DNA of 64,000 nucleotides from positions 1 through 64,000 of the forward strand of contig NZ_CAMLSE010000024.1 of assembly GCF_946482605.1 (NCBI RefSeq), read 5' to 3'. The notes beneath the pieces are model-generated. The model saw only the letters and a list, made by a program, of their open reading frames with translations. It did not search any database and was not told the DNA's origin. The position numbers and the translations under genes are program-made. Position 1 is the first letter of the stretch; every line of letters starts with the position of its first letter. Positions 8,701 to 16,966 of this stretch are shown piece after piece. This DNA comes from an uncultured Dyadobacter sp. Its GTDB lineage: Bacteria; Bacteroidota; Bacteroidia; Cytophagales; Spirosomataceae.

Positions 8701-9304
8701 TACGCACCCAGGTATAAGGCTCGTGCACGTCGCCTTCCACCCGCTCACCCAGGACGGTCTTGTCGGGGTTCAGGTTCTTATGCAAGTAAGTTTCATCCCA
8801 GGTCTGAAAGGCAGTGATGCCCTTCATGACCTGGTGCTCCGGTTTTAGAATAGTGTTTTTAAAAGTTCCTGTCTTATGGGAAGCGAATTGCCCGCCGATG
8901 GTTTTGATGTACCAGGAAGAATTCCTGAAACAACCCGAGGCCGAATGGATCGGGATCAGTCCCTTGCCTCCTTCTACAAATGCCTTCATCGCGCTTTCCT
9001 GGGATGGCGACAGCGAGTCGTGGTTGGCGTAGATGACGAGCCCGTCGTATTTTTTCAGGTTTTCGGCGTTAATGTCTCCCGGATTGACTGTATACGAGAG
9101 ATTGATACCGCTTTTGAACAATTTTACGGCGAGCCAGGGGGCGTACTTGCCTGAGTCGTGGTGCTTGCTGTTATGTCCCAGGAACAAAACTTCGGCCCTT
9201 CTTCCTTTGGGGGCGCCGTCTTTTCCCGACGACGCTCCCATTTTTGTTTTTGCACATGCCAGTGCAATCAATCCGACCAGCAGGGGTGCAATGTACTTCC
9301 TCAT
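5771..9304 (-). CDS. Multidomain lipoprotein: ThuA, membrane-bound dehydrogenase propeller, HEAT-like repeats, LamG-like, cupredoxin
   Basis: The 1177-residue product begins with a lipoprotein signal (VGLIALAC, acylated Cys about residue 17), so it should be membrane-anchored. Modules in order: ThuA domain (about 35-245, NHDSLSPSQE, PIHSASGCF, TWDETYLH); a large NHL/PQQ-like propeller of the 'putative membrane-bound dehydrogenase' type (about 275-680, with DTNGDGKADKF and WIADWYNFIIQHN); HEAT-like helices (about 690-880); a beta-rich LamG-like segment (about 890-1035); and a C-terminal cupredoxin (about 1055-1177). The type 1 copper ligands are visible: His in GMQHNLL, then Cys1160, His1165 and Met1169 in YVCTFPGHWRGMNG. 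No CxxCH haem motif is present, so copper may replace the cytochrome c module common in relatives. It likely oxidises a sugar and passes electrons on; this is inference. Confidence 0.82.
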   Translation of the reverse strand: MRKYIAPLLVGLIALACAKTKMGASSGKDGAPKGRRAEVLFLGHNSKHHDSGKYAPWLAVKLFKSGINLSYTVNPGDINAENLKKYDGLVIYANHDSLSPSQESAMKAFVEGGKGLIPIHSASGCFRNSSWYIKTIGGQFASHKTGTFKNTILKPEHQVMKGITAFQTWDETYLHKNLNPDKTVLGERVEGDVHEPYTWVRNEGKGRVFYTAYGHEDSTWTNKGFLDLVRNGVLWAMGDHVQAEIAALKLPDVDIYQSDTISHYTKRHTVPKMQEALSPAESNKLTQVPADFEIQLFASEPDITNPIAMAWDERGRLWVVESVDYPNTFKETDGAANDRIKICEDTNGDGKADKFTVFADKLNIPTSMVFSNGGIIVSMAPDFVFMKDTNGDDVADVREVIMTGWGKNDTHAGPSNLQYGFDNKIWGVLGYSGFNGTINGKKMSFSQGVYHFTPDGKDFAFLGNSSNNTWGLGFTEDNNIFLSTANNTHSAFYSMPGQMMQRTLGEEQSPMQAVQKIDGHYDAHSMTPNLRQVDVVGGFTSAAGHHFYTARSFPKEYWNRVAFVTEPTIRLVHNAILEPDGAGFREKDGWNLMASSDEWFGPVQAEVGPDGAVWIADWYNFIIQHNVFVPAQSPAEFVLPFKDQPRGPGNAFSSPMRDLNHGRVYRVVYRNGKKTPTMKLSKSDLPGLLAALENDNMFWRMTAQRLLVESKQLSVLPDLYKIINNQKVDEIGLNSPAVHALWTLHGLGVLNGSNAGALQMVSNAMNHPAAGVRKAAAMVLPKNEQSFEILQKGLVDPNLNTRLATFVAMADLPASEKAGEAIFRAAQDERNAKDPWISRAILAAAVSHEKGFASAAAKEGKSSAFAARVSEALDKEVYPLGRRNTLQFPPDVTGKEITIRASITRSKDKPLQGFIAGQGGKDGGYALYIQDGKLIMAVRQHGTVSQAATTEPLPDQFDAVASLTEGGNIRIVVDGKIAATGKAHMLFGAPLTNSVRTGEDLEGDDRIGNYEGKFGFAGNFQKASLALSKPSANAAAGATSEAGQSPKTAASNAMVIELKVEKEIMQYDKKLITVKAGQKVVINLENPDGMQHNLLIIKPGTLQKVGKAADELLSNPKAAELHYVPKIPEVLHATRLVSSGETVTLEFTVPNEPGDYPYVCTFPGHWRGMNGILRVTK

Positions 9305-9352
9305 TCAAATTGGTTTTAAAGAAAAGTTTCGGTTTTAGTATAGGAATCCGCT

Positions 9353-10054
9353 TTACAGGTTTATTTTCTGAACGGTGGTAAAAACCATATCCTCGACATC
9401 TTTAATCTTGACTCCCACCCGCGCGAAAACATATTTTTGGGCAGGCGATAATACAGGCACATTGGCCGCAAGACTGATCGCATTCAGGTCCTTGATATCC
9501 GCTCCGGCCACGTCGGTCACGGCTACATTAGCAGCGCGCGACACGAATTCGGTTCTATTCACATACAGCGACACCCTTTCCACGTTTTTCGCATCGGCGT
9601 CGGTGATGATCTTTTCCAGTTTCAGGGAAACCGAAACCCGGTTTTCTCCCCCGCTGAACTGCGGCGTACGGATCATATAGTAGGGCAGTACTTCCACATC
9701 CAGTTTCTGATTGCCGGACAGGTTCACGTACAGGGTGTCTTTTGCGGCGGCATCCTTCACGACGGTCCTGAACGGCCCTCTGCCTTTTGGAAATACCAAC
9801 TTATAATTGCCGTCGGACAGCATGGCCGAGTATGACCCGTCCTGGGCAACCGGCGCATCGATGGCTGCGAGTTTTCCGAAACCAGGCTGCCAGAGTTGCA
9901 GCCGCACCTGATTGTCTTCGACCCCTATCGGCTCGCCTTTGTACATCACCTGCCCCGAAAGGGTCGATTTAGGTTCCAGGTAGTTGTCTTTATCACAAGC
10001 CGCGATCAGCATAACCATGGCCAGGAGCGGCATTATATGAAATCTGATTTTCAT
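9353..10054 (-). CDS. DUF3823 domain lipoprotein, SusE/F-position accessory protein
   Basis: The 233-residue product has a lipoprotein signal (LAMVMLIAAC, Cys about 20) followed by a DUF3823-like region: STLSGQVMYKGEPI, a carboxypeptidase-regulatory-like beta sandwich (GNYKLVFPKGRGPF), then a second beta domain with VEVLPYYMIRTPQF. Proteins of this family sit directly after SusD in many Bacteroidota loci and are thought to be surface glycan-binding or assembly accessories. Here it starts 27 bases after the SusD stop, in the same transcription unit. No catalytic motif is seen. Confidence 0.8.
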   Translation of the reverse strand: MKIRFHIMPLLAMVMLIAACDKDNYLEPKSTLSGQVMYKGEPIGVEDNQVRLQLWQPGFGKLAAIDAPVAQDGSYSAMLSDGNYKLVFPKGRGPFRTVVKDAAAKDTLYVNLSGNQKLDVEVLPYYMIRTPQFSGGENRVSVSLKLEKIITDADAKNVERVSLYVNRTEFVSRAANVAVTDVAGADIKDLNAISLAANVPVLSPAQKYVFARVGVKIKDVEDMVFTTVQKINL

Positions 10055-10081
10055 GATATCGTATCGTTTGAATGTGATTGC

Positions 10082-12001
10082 CTAATGATTCGGGTTTCTG
10101 ACCAGCTTCGGATTATTATTGATAATCGCGTCATCGATATAGGAATAGTAGTTGCCCAGCTGAAAGCGGTCGGCACCGGTGACACGGCTCAATTTTACCT
10201 GCTTGTAGATCCATTTGCCGTTATTGGCCGATCCGGGATCATAGATTTTGTACGACCATAGCGCCCAGGGCTGGGTATTGCGCTTGGTAGCCTTTCCCAG
10301 GTCCCGGGAAACTTCACCGGCAGCGATCGCATTACCGTCCATGATCTGATGGGCAATGCGCCACCGCTTCATATCGAACAGGTAATGTCCTTCGAAAGCC
10401 AGCTCAACCCGACGCTCGTGCACGATCCTGTCAAAGGTGATATCCGAAGCTTTCAATGGTGTCACCAGGCCGGCACGGGCGCGCACCTGGTTCATATAGC
10501 CTGCCGCATCGGCAACCTGGCCAAGTTCAAAGGCCGCTTCGGCCGCATTCAGGAGCAACTCTGCAAAACGATAGCGAACGAGCCACACCTCACTATTGAC
10601 CCCGCGCTGACCGGATCCAACGACCGGATCGAGGTATTTGCGGAGATAGAACCCGGTTTGCGCTGTAAATTCGAAACCGTCGATCGGACCATCGAAGCCT
10701 ACCACCTGCTCGGGTACAGTCTTGCCGGGCAGCGTTTTTTGTGCACCGCGGTCATCCCCGCTGATGATCGTGCCGTTGGCCAGCTGGTAACCGGCCCAGA
10801 TATCGACCTTTCTGCCCTTGAACGTAGTCCCGGGCAGCATGACGGTCCCTGCAAGGCGGGCGTCGCGGCCTGCGAAAATATCGGTTTGTTCCTGGTAGTA
10901 AACCGGCGCTCCGGCTGAATTCGTCGTCGGGATTGGTGCAAAGGTATTGTCCAGTTTTTCAAATGCTTCCACAAAGTTGAGCGACGGATTGATACGGCCA
11001 CCCTCTTCCTCCTCGGCTCCGTAACGGGGCTGGTTCCAGCCGGTAAAGTAATGCACCTTTCCGCTCTGCAATTTGAAATCCTCCACAAAAATCACTTCCG
11101 GATTGTTGGCTTTGTCGTAAAAGATGCTTGCAAAGTTTTCGGACAGGTCGGGTTTTTTGGCATAAAGAGCATAAGCTCCCGCATTGCCTGAAATGACCTC
11201 CTTCGCGGCAGCCAGCGCTTTGGTATAATACCCATTGGCCAGATTAGCGGGAATGCCTACTTCTCCTCCCGGCAGTGCCACCTGCGGCGTGTTTGCGCCA
11301 TATTTGGCAATGGAGCCGGCATATAGCGCGGCCCTCACTTCCATAGCTAATGCAGCGGCTTTGGTCGCGCGGGATTTTTCACCTACACTCGAAGGCAGCT
11401 TATCCTTGATTTCCTCTGCTTCCCGGATCACAAAATCATAGATCTCGGATTCTTTCGCCCGGGCATGTTGCAGGTAAGTAGGATCACCGCTGAAATCGTA
11501 AGCCATCGGTTCAAGGATCAGCGGAACGCCTCCCATTCTTTTCACCAATTCAAAATAATAGGATGCACGCAGGAAGCGGGCTTCGGCGACGTATCGGTCG
11601 CGTATCGCGGGTGCCAGCTTTTCGGCGGCCGTGCATTTTTTGATAAACAGGTTCATCTCACGGATATACCCGTAATCCCAGCTTGCCCAGGATTTGGTGT
11701 CCCAGCCGTTGTTCTGGAAATTGTTGTAACGTCCTGCTTCCGACCAAAACGCCTCATTGAACTCACCCACCGTTGTCCATCCCGGCACATCTACATCATT
11801 AATCTTAAAGGTCCTGAATGTCGAAAGATCCACGTAGCGGTTGTACAGGTCGCCGAGCACCGAAAGTACCTGTCCTTCATCGGTCCAGATCTGGTCTTCG
11901 GAAAGTTGTGCGGTAGGCGGACGGTTCAGGAAATCGTCGCCGTTACAACTCCAACCCAGTGTCAATACAGCAATTGATAGTACTTTGAATATATTTTTCA
12001 T
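10082..12001 (-). CDS. SusD/RagB family outer-membrane nutrient-binding lipoprotein
   Basis: I use the ATG at 12001 (MKNIFKVLSIAV) since the signal peptide starts there; the product has 639 residues. A lipoprotein signal (VLTLGWSC) puts it on the outer-membrane surface. Family hallmarks are present: DFLNRPPTAQLSEDQIW near the N-terminus, the TPR-like helical region (YVAEARFLRASYYFELVKRMGGVPLI), and the C-terminal RFAELLLNAAEA and IVHERRVELAFEGHYLFDMKRWR. It pairs with the SusC channel encoded 17 bases upstream; together they bind and import an oligosaccharide. At about 640 residues it is on the long side for the family. Ligand cannot be deduced. Confidence 0.95.
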   Translation of the reverse strand: MKNIFKVLSIAVLTLGWSCNGDDFLNRPPTAQLSEDQIWTDEGQVLSVLGDLYNRYVDLSTFRTFKINDVDVPGWTTVGEFNEAFWSEAGRYNNFQNNGWDTKSWASWDYGYIREMNLFIKKCTAAEKLAPAIRDRYVAEARFLRASYYFELVKRMGGVPLILEPMAYDFSGDPTYLQHARAKESEIYDFVIREAEEIKDKLPSSVGEKSRATKAAALAMEVRAALYAGSIAKYGANTPQVALPGGEVGIPANLANGYYTKALAAAKEVISGNAGAYALYAKKPDLSENFASIFYDKANNPEVIFVEDFKLQSGKVHYFTGWNQPRYGAEEEEGGRINPSLNFVEAFEKLDNTFAPIPTTNSAGAPVYYQEQTDIFAGRDARLAGTVMLPGTTFKGRKVDIWAGYQLANGTIISGDDRGAQKTLPGKTVPEQVVGFDGPIDGFEFTAQTGFYLRKYLDPVVGSGQRGVNSEVWLVRYRFAELLLNAAEAAFELGQVADAAGYMNQVRARAGLVTPLKASDITFDRIVHERRVELAFEGHYLFDMKRWRIAHQIMDGNAIAAGEVSRDLGKATKRNTQPWALWSYKIYDPGSANNGKWIYKQVKLSRVTGADRFQLGNYYSYIDDAIINNNPKLVRNPNH

Positions 12002-12018
12002 GTCGGATTCCAATCGGT

Positions 12019-15000
12019 TTAAATAGATAGGTTGATGCCTATGTTCACAAACTTGCTCTGGGGATATTGCAGACCGTTATCATCCTGGATCTCGGGGTCG
12101 ATGCCGTACTCTTTCAGGTTATCGATAGAGAACAGGTTATAGCCATTGATATAGAACCGGGCGCGCTGCAAACGGAGCTTTTCGAGAATGGATTTGGGCA
12201 GGGAATAGCTCAACTCGATCGTCCGGGCGCGGATGTATTTCACATTGTGCAGCCAGAAAGTTGAGTTTTTGTAATTGATATGCCCACCGTCATTGTAACG
12301 CAGCGCAGGATATTTGCCCGGGATCCATTCGCTGTTAACATCGAACGGGTCAGCGCGGTGCCATCTGTCAAGGAAAATGCTGTTCAATGCACCCTCGTTC
12401 TGATAAGGCCAGCGCTGCTCGTAGTTTTGGTTCCAGGAGTACATGCCGCCACCGGAAAAGTCCGCATTGAAGCCGATCCCTTTCCAGCTCACCGCGAAAT
12501 TCAATCCAAAGTTCACATTAGGCTGACCTGTCGCATTATAGCCGATGGGCCGTTCGTCCAGTCCGTTAATCACCTTATCCCCGTTGATATCCTTGTAGAT
12601 CAGGTCACCCGGCAGCAATGTGCGGTTGCCCTGTCCGTCGATATTGACCTGGTACTCGGCAATCTGCTGTGCCGACTGGAACTGTCCAGTGGCTTCGTAA
12701 CCCCAGAAAATATTACTGTACCGGTCTTCCTTCGAGTTTCGGTAGCGGTCCCAGGAATTGTTGAAGATCGGCTTGTAAGACGATACGAATTTGCTGCGCG
12801 TGAAGGACACATTGCCGCCGATCGAATAGTTGACATTACCTGCTTTGCCATTGTAGGTCAATGCCCCCTCCCAGCCTTGCTGCGAGTCGCTGTTTACGTT
12901 TTCATCGGGAAGGGGGTACCCCAATTCACTCGGAACCAGGATATCGTACTTCCGGCCCAGCAGACCGGTGCGCAGGCGATAAAAGTAGTCAACGCTACCC
13001 GTGATCTTGGTGCCAAGCAATGAGAAATCGGCACCGATGTCGGTAATCTTGCTTTTAAACCAGGATATAGTGTTGATGATCTGTCCCTTGTCGCGGCTGG
13101 TCACCACTGCGTTTCCGCTCAGGATCACGTTGCCTTTGTTATAATCATAACCCGGCAGGTACGCGTAGGGACTCAGCGGCTTGTTGGGGTCGTTGTCAAA
13201 CAAGATATTGTCGTCCCCAAGGATACCATAAGATGCTCTGAATTTCAGGTCATCCAGAATGCTGCGCTGACCGACCAGCTTTTTGAAAAATTCTTCCTCC
13301 GAAATTCTCCACCCTACCGAAGCCGATGGGAAATATCCCACACGACGGTCCGGTGCAAATTTCCAGGACGCATCCCGGCGGGCCGAAACTTCAACATAAT
13401 ACTTACCTGCATAATCATAATTAACCCTACCGATATACCCTATACGCGCCCATTCCGTGTCGGTGTCATTGTAAGTATCCATGGTGGGGAAGTAGATCAG
13501 CGGAAGCACGTTGGTTTTGGGCACGGCATGCACCCATTGCTCCTGTACCCGCTCATCCTGCCACTCCGAAACGAACGTGCCGCCGATGGTATGCTTCCCG
13601 AATGTGTTATTGTACGCCAGCTGCCCCTGGTATACATTCCGCATTACTTTTTTAGTACCCCGTTCTCGCCAGGGATTGGTACTGCCGCCGGTTACGGTAT
13701 AGGTATCGTCCGTCGGGTTATAGGTGTAGGCCTTATAGGTATACTCGTGCCCGTTCATGACGCGATCGGCGATGTAGTACGAGTACATGCCTCTCGCTGT
13801 CAATCCCTTAACACCCAGAATCTGGTATTCTGCCGAGAAATTGGTTTGCAGCACACGCCAGTACTCGGTCCAGTAGCCGCCGAGCTTCTTGTTATTGTAA
13901 GCCCAGTTGGTTTCGTTATGCTTGATATCGTTCAGATACTCAGGGTTATCGTTCGCATATGGGCGCTCGAAAGGGCGGTTACGCAGGATGGCGAAGCGAG
14001 GCAGCCAGTAGTCATCGGCTCCCGGAATACCGGGCTGGTCGCGTTTCTCGATCCGGCCGTTGATCTGCACGCCCAGTTTCAGGCGGTCGGTGATCTTCGC
14101 ATCTACATTGCTTTGTATGTTGGTACGGTCGAATGTAAATTCCCGGCCCAGCACGGAATTCTGATTCAGGCGGGTTGCTGAAATGTAATAGTTTATTTTA
14201 TCCGAGCCTCCGGTCATGTTGAGGTTGACCGAGCTAAGCGGAGCATTCTTTTTAATGATGAAATCCTTCCAATTGAAAGTCTGATAGCCGCGTTCCGTAC
14301 CTGCCCGGTATTTTTCAAGTTCGGCCTGGGTAATGGAGGTTTTGCCAAACTGATTCATTTCTCCCTCCGCTTTACCAAGCATCCATTGATAGGAATCATT
14401 GACCACATTCGGAAAACGGGACCAGTTTTGCCAACCGGTATAAGCATCCACGCTCACGGTGTTCTTCGCACCCATTTTGCCACGCTTGGTGGTCACTACC
14501 ACCACGCCATTCGCCGCACGAACCCCGTAAATAGCCGCAGAAGCGTCTTTCAGTACCGAAATGCTTTCTATATCATTGGGTGAAATATTATTGAATTGTT
14601 CGACATCCTGCTGAATTCCGTCGATTACAAACAAAGGATTGCCCATATTCCGGATCTGCACATTGGCGCTTGCGCCCGGGCGGCCATCCGGCATGCGGAA
14701 AGTGACGCCGGGAATTTTACCTGCCAGGCCGGAGCTGACGGTCGATCCGCCGTGCACCCGTTCGATGTCCTTGCTCGTGACGGTCGCGATGGCACCGGTC
14801 AGCGATTCTTTTTTCTGAGTACCGTACCCTACCACGACTACTTCTTCCAGCGCTTTGTTATCTACTTTCAAAGTGATATCCAGCACACTCTGGGCCGACG
14901 AAACGGCTATTTCCTGGGACAAAAAGCCCACAAATGAAAAGATCATCACATTTTCTCCCGCAGGCACGGTAAGCGAATATTTACCCTTTTCGTCGGTGAG

Positions 15001-15519
15001 CGTGCCCGTCTGTGTGCCTTTCAGAACGACGCTAACGCCGGGCAAACCCACGCCTGCTTCGTCCTTAACCACACCGGAAACACTCTTGTCTATCGCCGCC
15101 ACGCTCACTTCCACGACCGGTATTTCCTCCGAAATGCCCTCTGCCGGCTGGGTAGTGTGGTCGGGTTTGATGACGATCAGATCGTCCTTAACCTGATAAT
15201 GCAGTTCCAAGGGTTTTAGTATCGCATCTAAAACGGCTGACAATGAGCCATTTTTCACTTTCAAAGATACCCTCCTATCCGATTGGATCAGTTTGGAACT
15301 GAAAATGAACCTCGCATTGGTTTGCTTTTCCAGCTGCGCGAAGATCGTCTTGATCTCCTCGCTCCGGATATCAACGGTAACCTTCTGGCTCAGTGCAGAC
15401 TGAGCTCTCCCGTCGTGCGCCCACGTGATGCCTGCGAAAAGGCCAGCCAGGATACATTGTATAAATGTGATTCGCATGAGCTTGATGAGAAAGTCTTCTG
15501 GTCGTCGAACTTTTTTCAT
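12019..15519 (-). CDS. SusC/RagA family TonB-linked outer-membrane transporter with N-terminal STN domain
   Basis: The 1166-residue product has a signal segment (about 14-35), an STN (secretin/TonB N-terminal) domain (about 45-110, DIRSEEIKTIFAQLEKQ), a carboxypeptidase-D regulatory-like domain (about 148-230, GVVKDEAGVGLPGVSVVLKG), the plug (VVVVGYGTQKKESLTGAI, then SISVLKDASAAIYGVRAANG), and a 22-strand-type barrel. The STN domain is the part that touches a FecR-type anti-sigma, and FecR plus ECF sigma genes lie directly upstream, so this receptor should signal its own induction. It is the import channel for the SusD partner. The leader of more than 200 bases upstream suggests its own sigma-dependent promoter. 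Confidence 0.95.
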   Translation of the reverse strand: MKKVRRPEDFLIKLMRITFIQCILAGLFAGITWAHDGRAQSALSQKVTVDIRSEEIKTIFAQLEKQTNARFIFSSKLIQSDRRVSLKVKNGSLSAVLDAILKPLELHYQVKDDLIVIKPDHTTQPAEGISEEIPVVEVSVAAIDKSVSGVVKDEAGVGLPGVSVVLKGTQTGTLTDEKGKYSLTVPAGENVMIFSFVGFLSQEIAVSSAQSVLDITLKVDNKALEEVVVVGYGTQKKESLTGAIATVTSKDIERVHGGSTVSSGLAGKIPGVTFRMPDGRPGASANVQIRNMGNPLFVIDGIQQDVEQFNNISPNDIESISVLKDASAAIYGVRAANGVVVVTTKRGKMGAKNTVSVDAYTGWQNWSRFPNVVNDSYQWMLGKAEGEMNQFGKTSITQAELEKYRAGTERGYQTFNWKDFIIKKNAPLSSVNLNMTGGSDKINYYISATRLNQNSVLGREFTFDRTNIQSNVDAKITDRLKLGVQINGRIEKRDQPGIPGADDYWLPRFAILRNRPFERPYANDNPEYLNDIKHNETNWAYNNKKLGGYWTEYWRVLQTNFSAEYQILGVKGLTARGMYSYYIADRVMNGHEYTYKAYTYNPTDDTYTVTGGSTNPWRERGTKKVMRNVYQGQLAYNNTFGKHTIGGTFVSEWQDERVQEQWVHAVPKTNVLPLIYFPTMDTYNDTDTEWARIGYIGRVNYDYAGKYYVEVSARRDASWKFAPDRRVGYFPSASVGWRISEEEFFKKLVGQRSILDDLKFRASYGILGDDNILFDNDPNKPLSPYAYLPGYDYNKGNVILSGNAVVTSRDKGQIINTISWFKSKITDIGADFSLLGTKITGSVDYFYRLRTGLLGRKYDILVPSELGYPLPDENVNSDSQQGWEGALTYNGKAGNVNYSIGGNVSFTRSKFVSSYKPIFNNSWDRYRNSKEDRYSNIFWGYEATGQFQSAQQIAEYQVNIDGQGNRTLLPGDLIYKDINGDKVINGLDERPIGYNATGQPNVNFGLNFAVSWKGIGFNADFSGGGMYSWNQNYEQRWPYQNEGALNSIFLDRWHRADPFDVNSEWIPGKYPALRYNDGGHINYKNSTFWLHNVKYIRARTIELSYSLPKSILEKLRLQRARFYINGYNLFSIDNLKEYGIDPEIQDDNGLQYPQSKFVNIGINLSI

Positions 15520-15573
15520 ATTTTTGAATGAATTTGTTGTTTAAGGAGATTATTCAACGAAATCCTCCCCGTT

Positions 15574-15594
15574 CATCCATTGTCCAAATGGATG
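15574..15594 (-). promoter_or_regulatory. Palindromic hairpin in the susC leader
   Basis: CATCCATT (15574-15581) and AATGGATG (15587-15594) form a perfect 8-bp stem with a 5-base loop, about 55 bases before the SusC start in the 212-base space after fecR. It may be a leader hairpin or a protein-binding palindrome. No U-run follows, so it is not a terminator. The rest of the space shows no other clear signal. Confidence 0.4.
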
Positions 15595-15731
15595 TACAGT
15601 AATGTCCGTTACCGTTGGGGAGCCTGAGATCAGTCATGCTGGAACATGGCTGGTCTTTTTTTTTAGGCAAGAGGGTAGCTCTACGTCATAGGCGGCGTCT
15701 CAGTGTAAATTGTCAATATGTAGCCTTTAAA

Positions 15732-16874
15732 TCACTTACATCCTTTCCCCAGTATCGTTATCTGGTTATCGGCTATCTCGTACTGCGCATCGAGCGCATT
15801 GCAGATCACTTCGAGCTTCTCCCGGAAGGGCTGCCCGATCAAGGTCGCATTCAACGGGCAACTGCCCATTTTCTCCCGGTTATATCTAATCCGGACGTTG
15901 TAGGCCATTTCCAATATCCTGAATACTTCGGACACCGGCGTTTCATCAAATACAAATTGTTGCTTGGACACATCCTTTTCGGACGAAACCGCAATGGGTG
16001 CCGACACCTGGACGATCTTGCCGCTCTCCTTCGAAAATGCGATCTTGTCGTCATGATTCAGGGTCACGCCTTCCAGTTCGGGCTTATCCAGGACTGCTTC
16101 TTTCTGGCTGTTATCAAGGTTGTTGATCGAAAATACAGAAACTGTTCCCGTCCTCACTTCCACCTTGATCTCCTTGTTGTCGGATGTGGCGTCGATGATG
16201 AAGCTCGTTCCCAATACCTTTGTCGCCAGCCCGTAGCTGTACACCAGGAATGGCTTCTGCTTATTTTTTACAATCTCAAAAAATGCCTTTCCGGTCAATG
16301 TCACTTCCCTTCGTTTCTTATTTGCTCCTTCCGCATAGCTCAACCGTCCGCCGGGTTGCAGTACAACCGAACTGCCATCCTGCAACAATACCGTCATCGG
16401 TTTATCGCTGTCGTTGAATTTGTGAATGGTATCCGTCAAACTACCACCATCCTGCACGGCGACTTCCTGTGCATGATTTTCGGCCTTTTTGTAATAGAAC
16501 CAATAGCTGACCGACCCTATACTTAAAATCAATGCAGCCGACGCCGCTACACGCATCCATTTCCAACCTTGCCCACGACTCGCCTGAAACGGTTGCCGCT
16601 CCGGCTCGACAGGTTTGGGTGTGTCGTCATGCATACGGCTTTCCACTGCACTCCACATCCGGTCGCTTTGCTTCCGGGTGGGTTGATGCCTTCCGGTATC
16701 TTTTGCCAGCAGAATGACGTATTCCTTCGCCGATTCGATGGTTTTCCGTTTTCCGGGATTCTTTTCCAGAAAGGCTTGCCATTTTCGGTCGTTTAGCTCG
16801 TCGGGATGCATTACCCAGGCGATAAACTCTTCATTTCTGATCAGCTCGGTCAGAGAATAAGGATCGTGTTTCAT
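15732..16874 (-). CDS. FecR family anti-sigma factor / transmembrane signal transducer
   Basis: The 380-residue product (start at 16874, MKHDPYSL; a longer start at 16889 is less likely) has the FecR layout: a cytoplasmic N-terminal helical region that should bind the sigma factor, one transmembrane segment near residues 103-122 (VAASAALILSIGSVSYWFYY), the FecR periplasmic beta domain (VLLQDGSSVVLQPGGRLSYAEG, VLGTSFIIDATSDNKEIKVEVRTGTVSV), and a C-terminal STN-like DUF4974 part (PVSEVFRILEMAYNVRIRYN). It lies between the ECF sigma and SusC genes, the standard order for regulated TonB-dependent uptake. Binding of ligand to SusC should release the sigma factor through this protein. Confidence 0.93.
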   Translation of the reverse strand: MKHDPYSLTELIRNEEFIAWVMHPDELNDRKWQAFLEKNPGKRKTIESAKEYVILLAKDTGRHQPTRKQSDRMWSAVESRMHDDTPKPVEPERQPFQASRGQGWKWMRVAASAALILSIGSVSYWFYYKKAENHAQEVAVQDGGSLTDTIHKFNDSDKPMTVLLQDGSSVVLQPGGRLSYAEGANKKRREVTLTGKAFFEIVKNKQKPFLVYSYGLATKVLGTSFIIDATSDNKEIKVEVRTGTVSVFSINNLDNSQKEAVLDKPELEGVTLNHDDKIAFSKESGKIVQVSAPIAVSSEKDVSKQQFVFDETPVSEVFRILEMAYNVRIRYNREKMGSCPLNATLIGQPFREKLEVICNALDAQYEIADNQITILGKGCK

Positions 16875-16966
16875 ATTCGCGGGGTGCAATGATCGTCTTT
16901 CAATAGTACAGAGCGACGAATTGCGGAAATGACCTCTTCAAAATGTAAGTTTTTTGAAGAAAAATT

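Noticed and set aside
13528..14181. A 217-residue plus-strand frame inside susC
   Set aside because: It is an antisense shadow with Ile/Val-rich composition coming from the SusC barrel codons.
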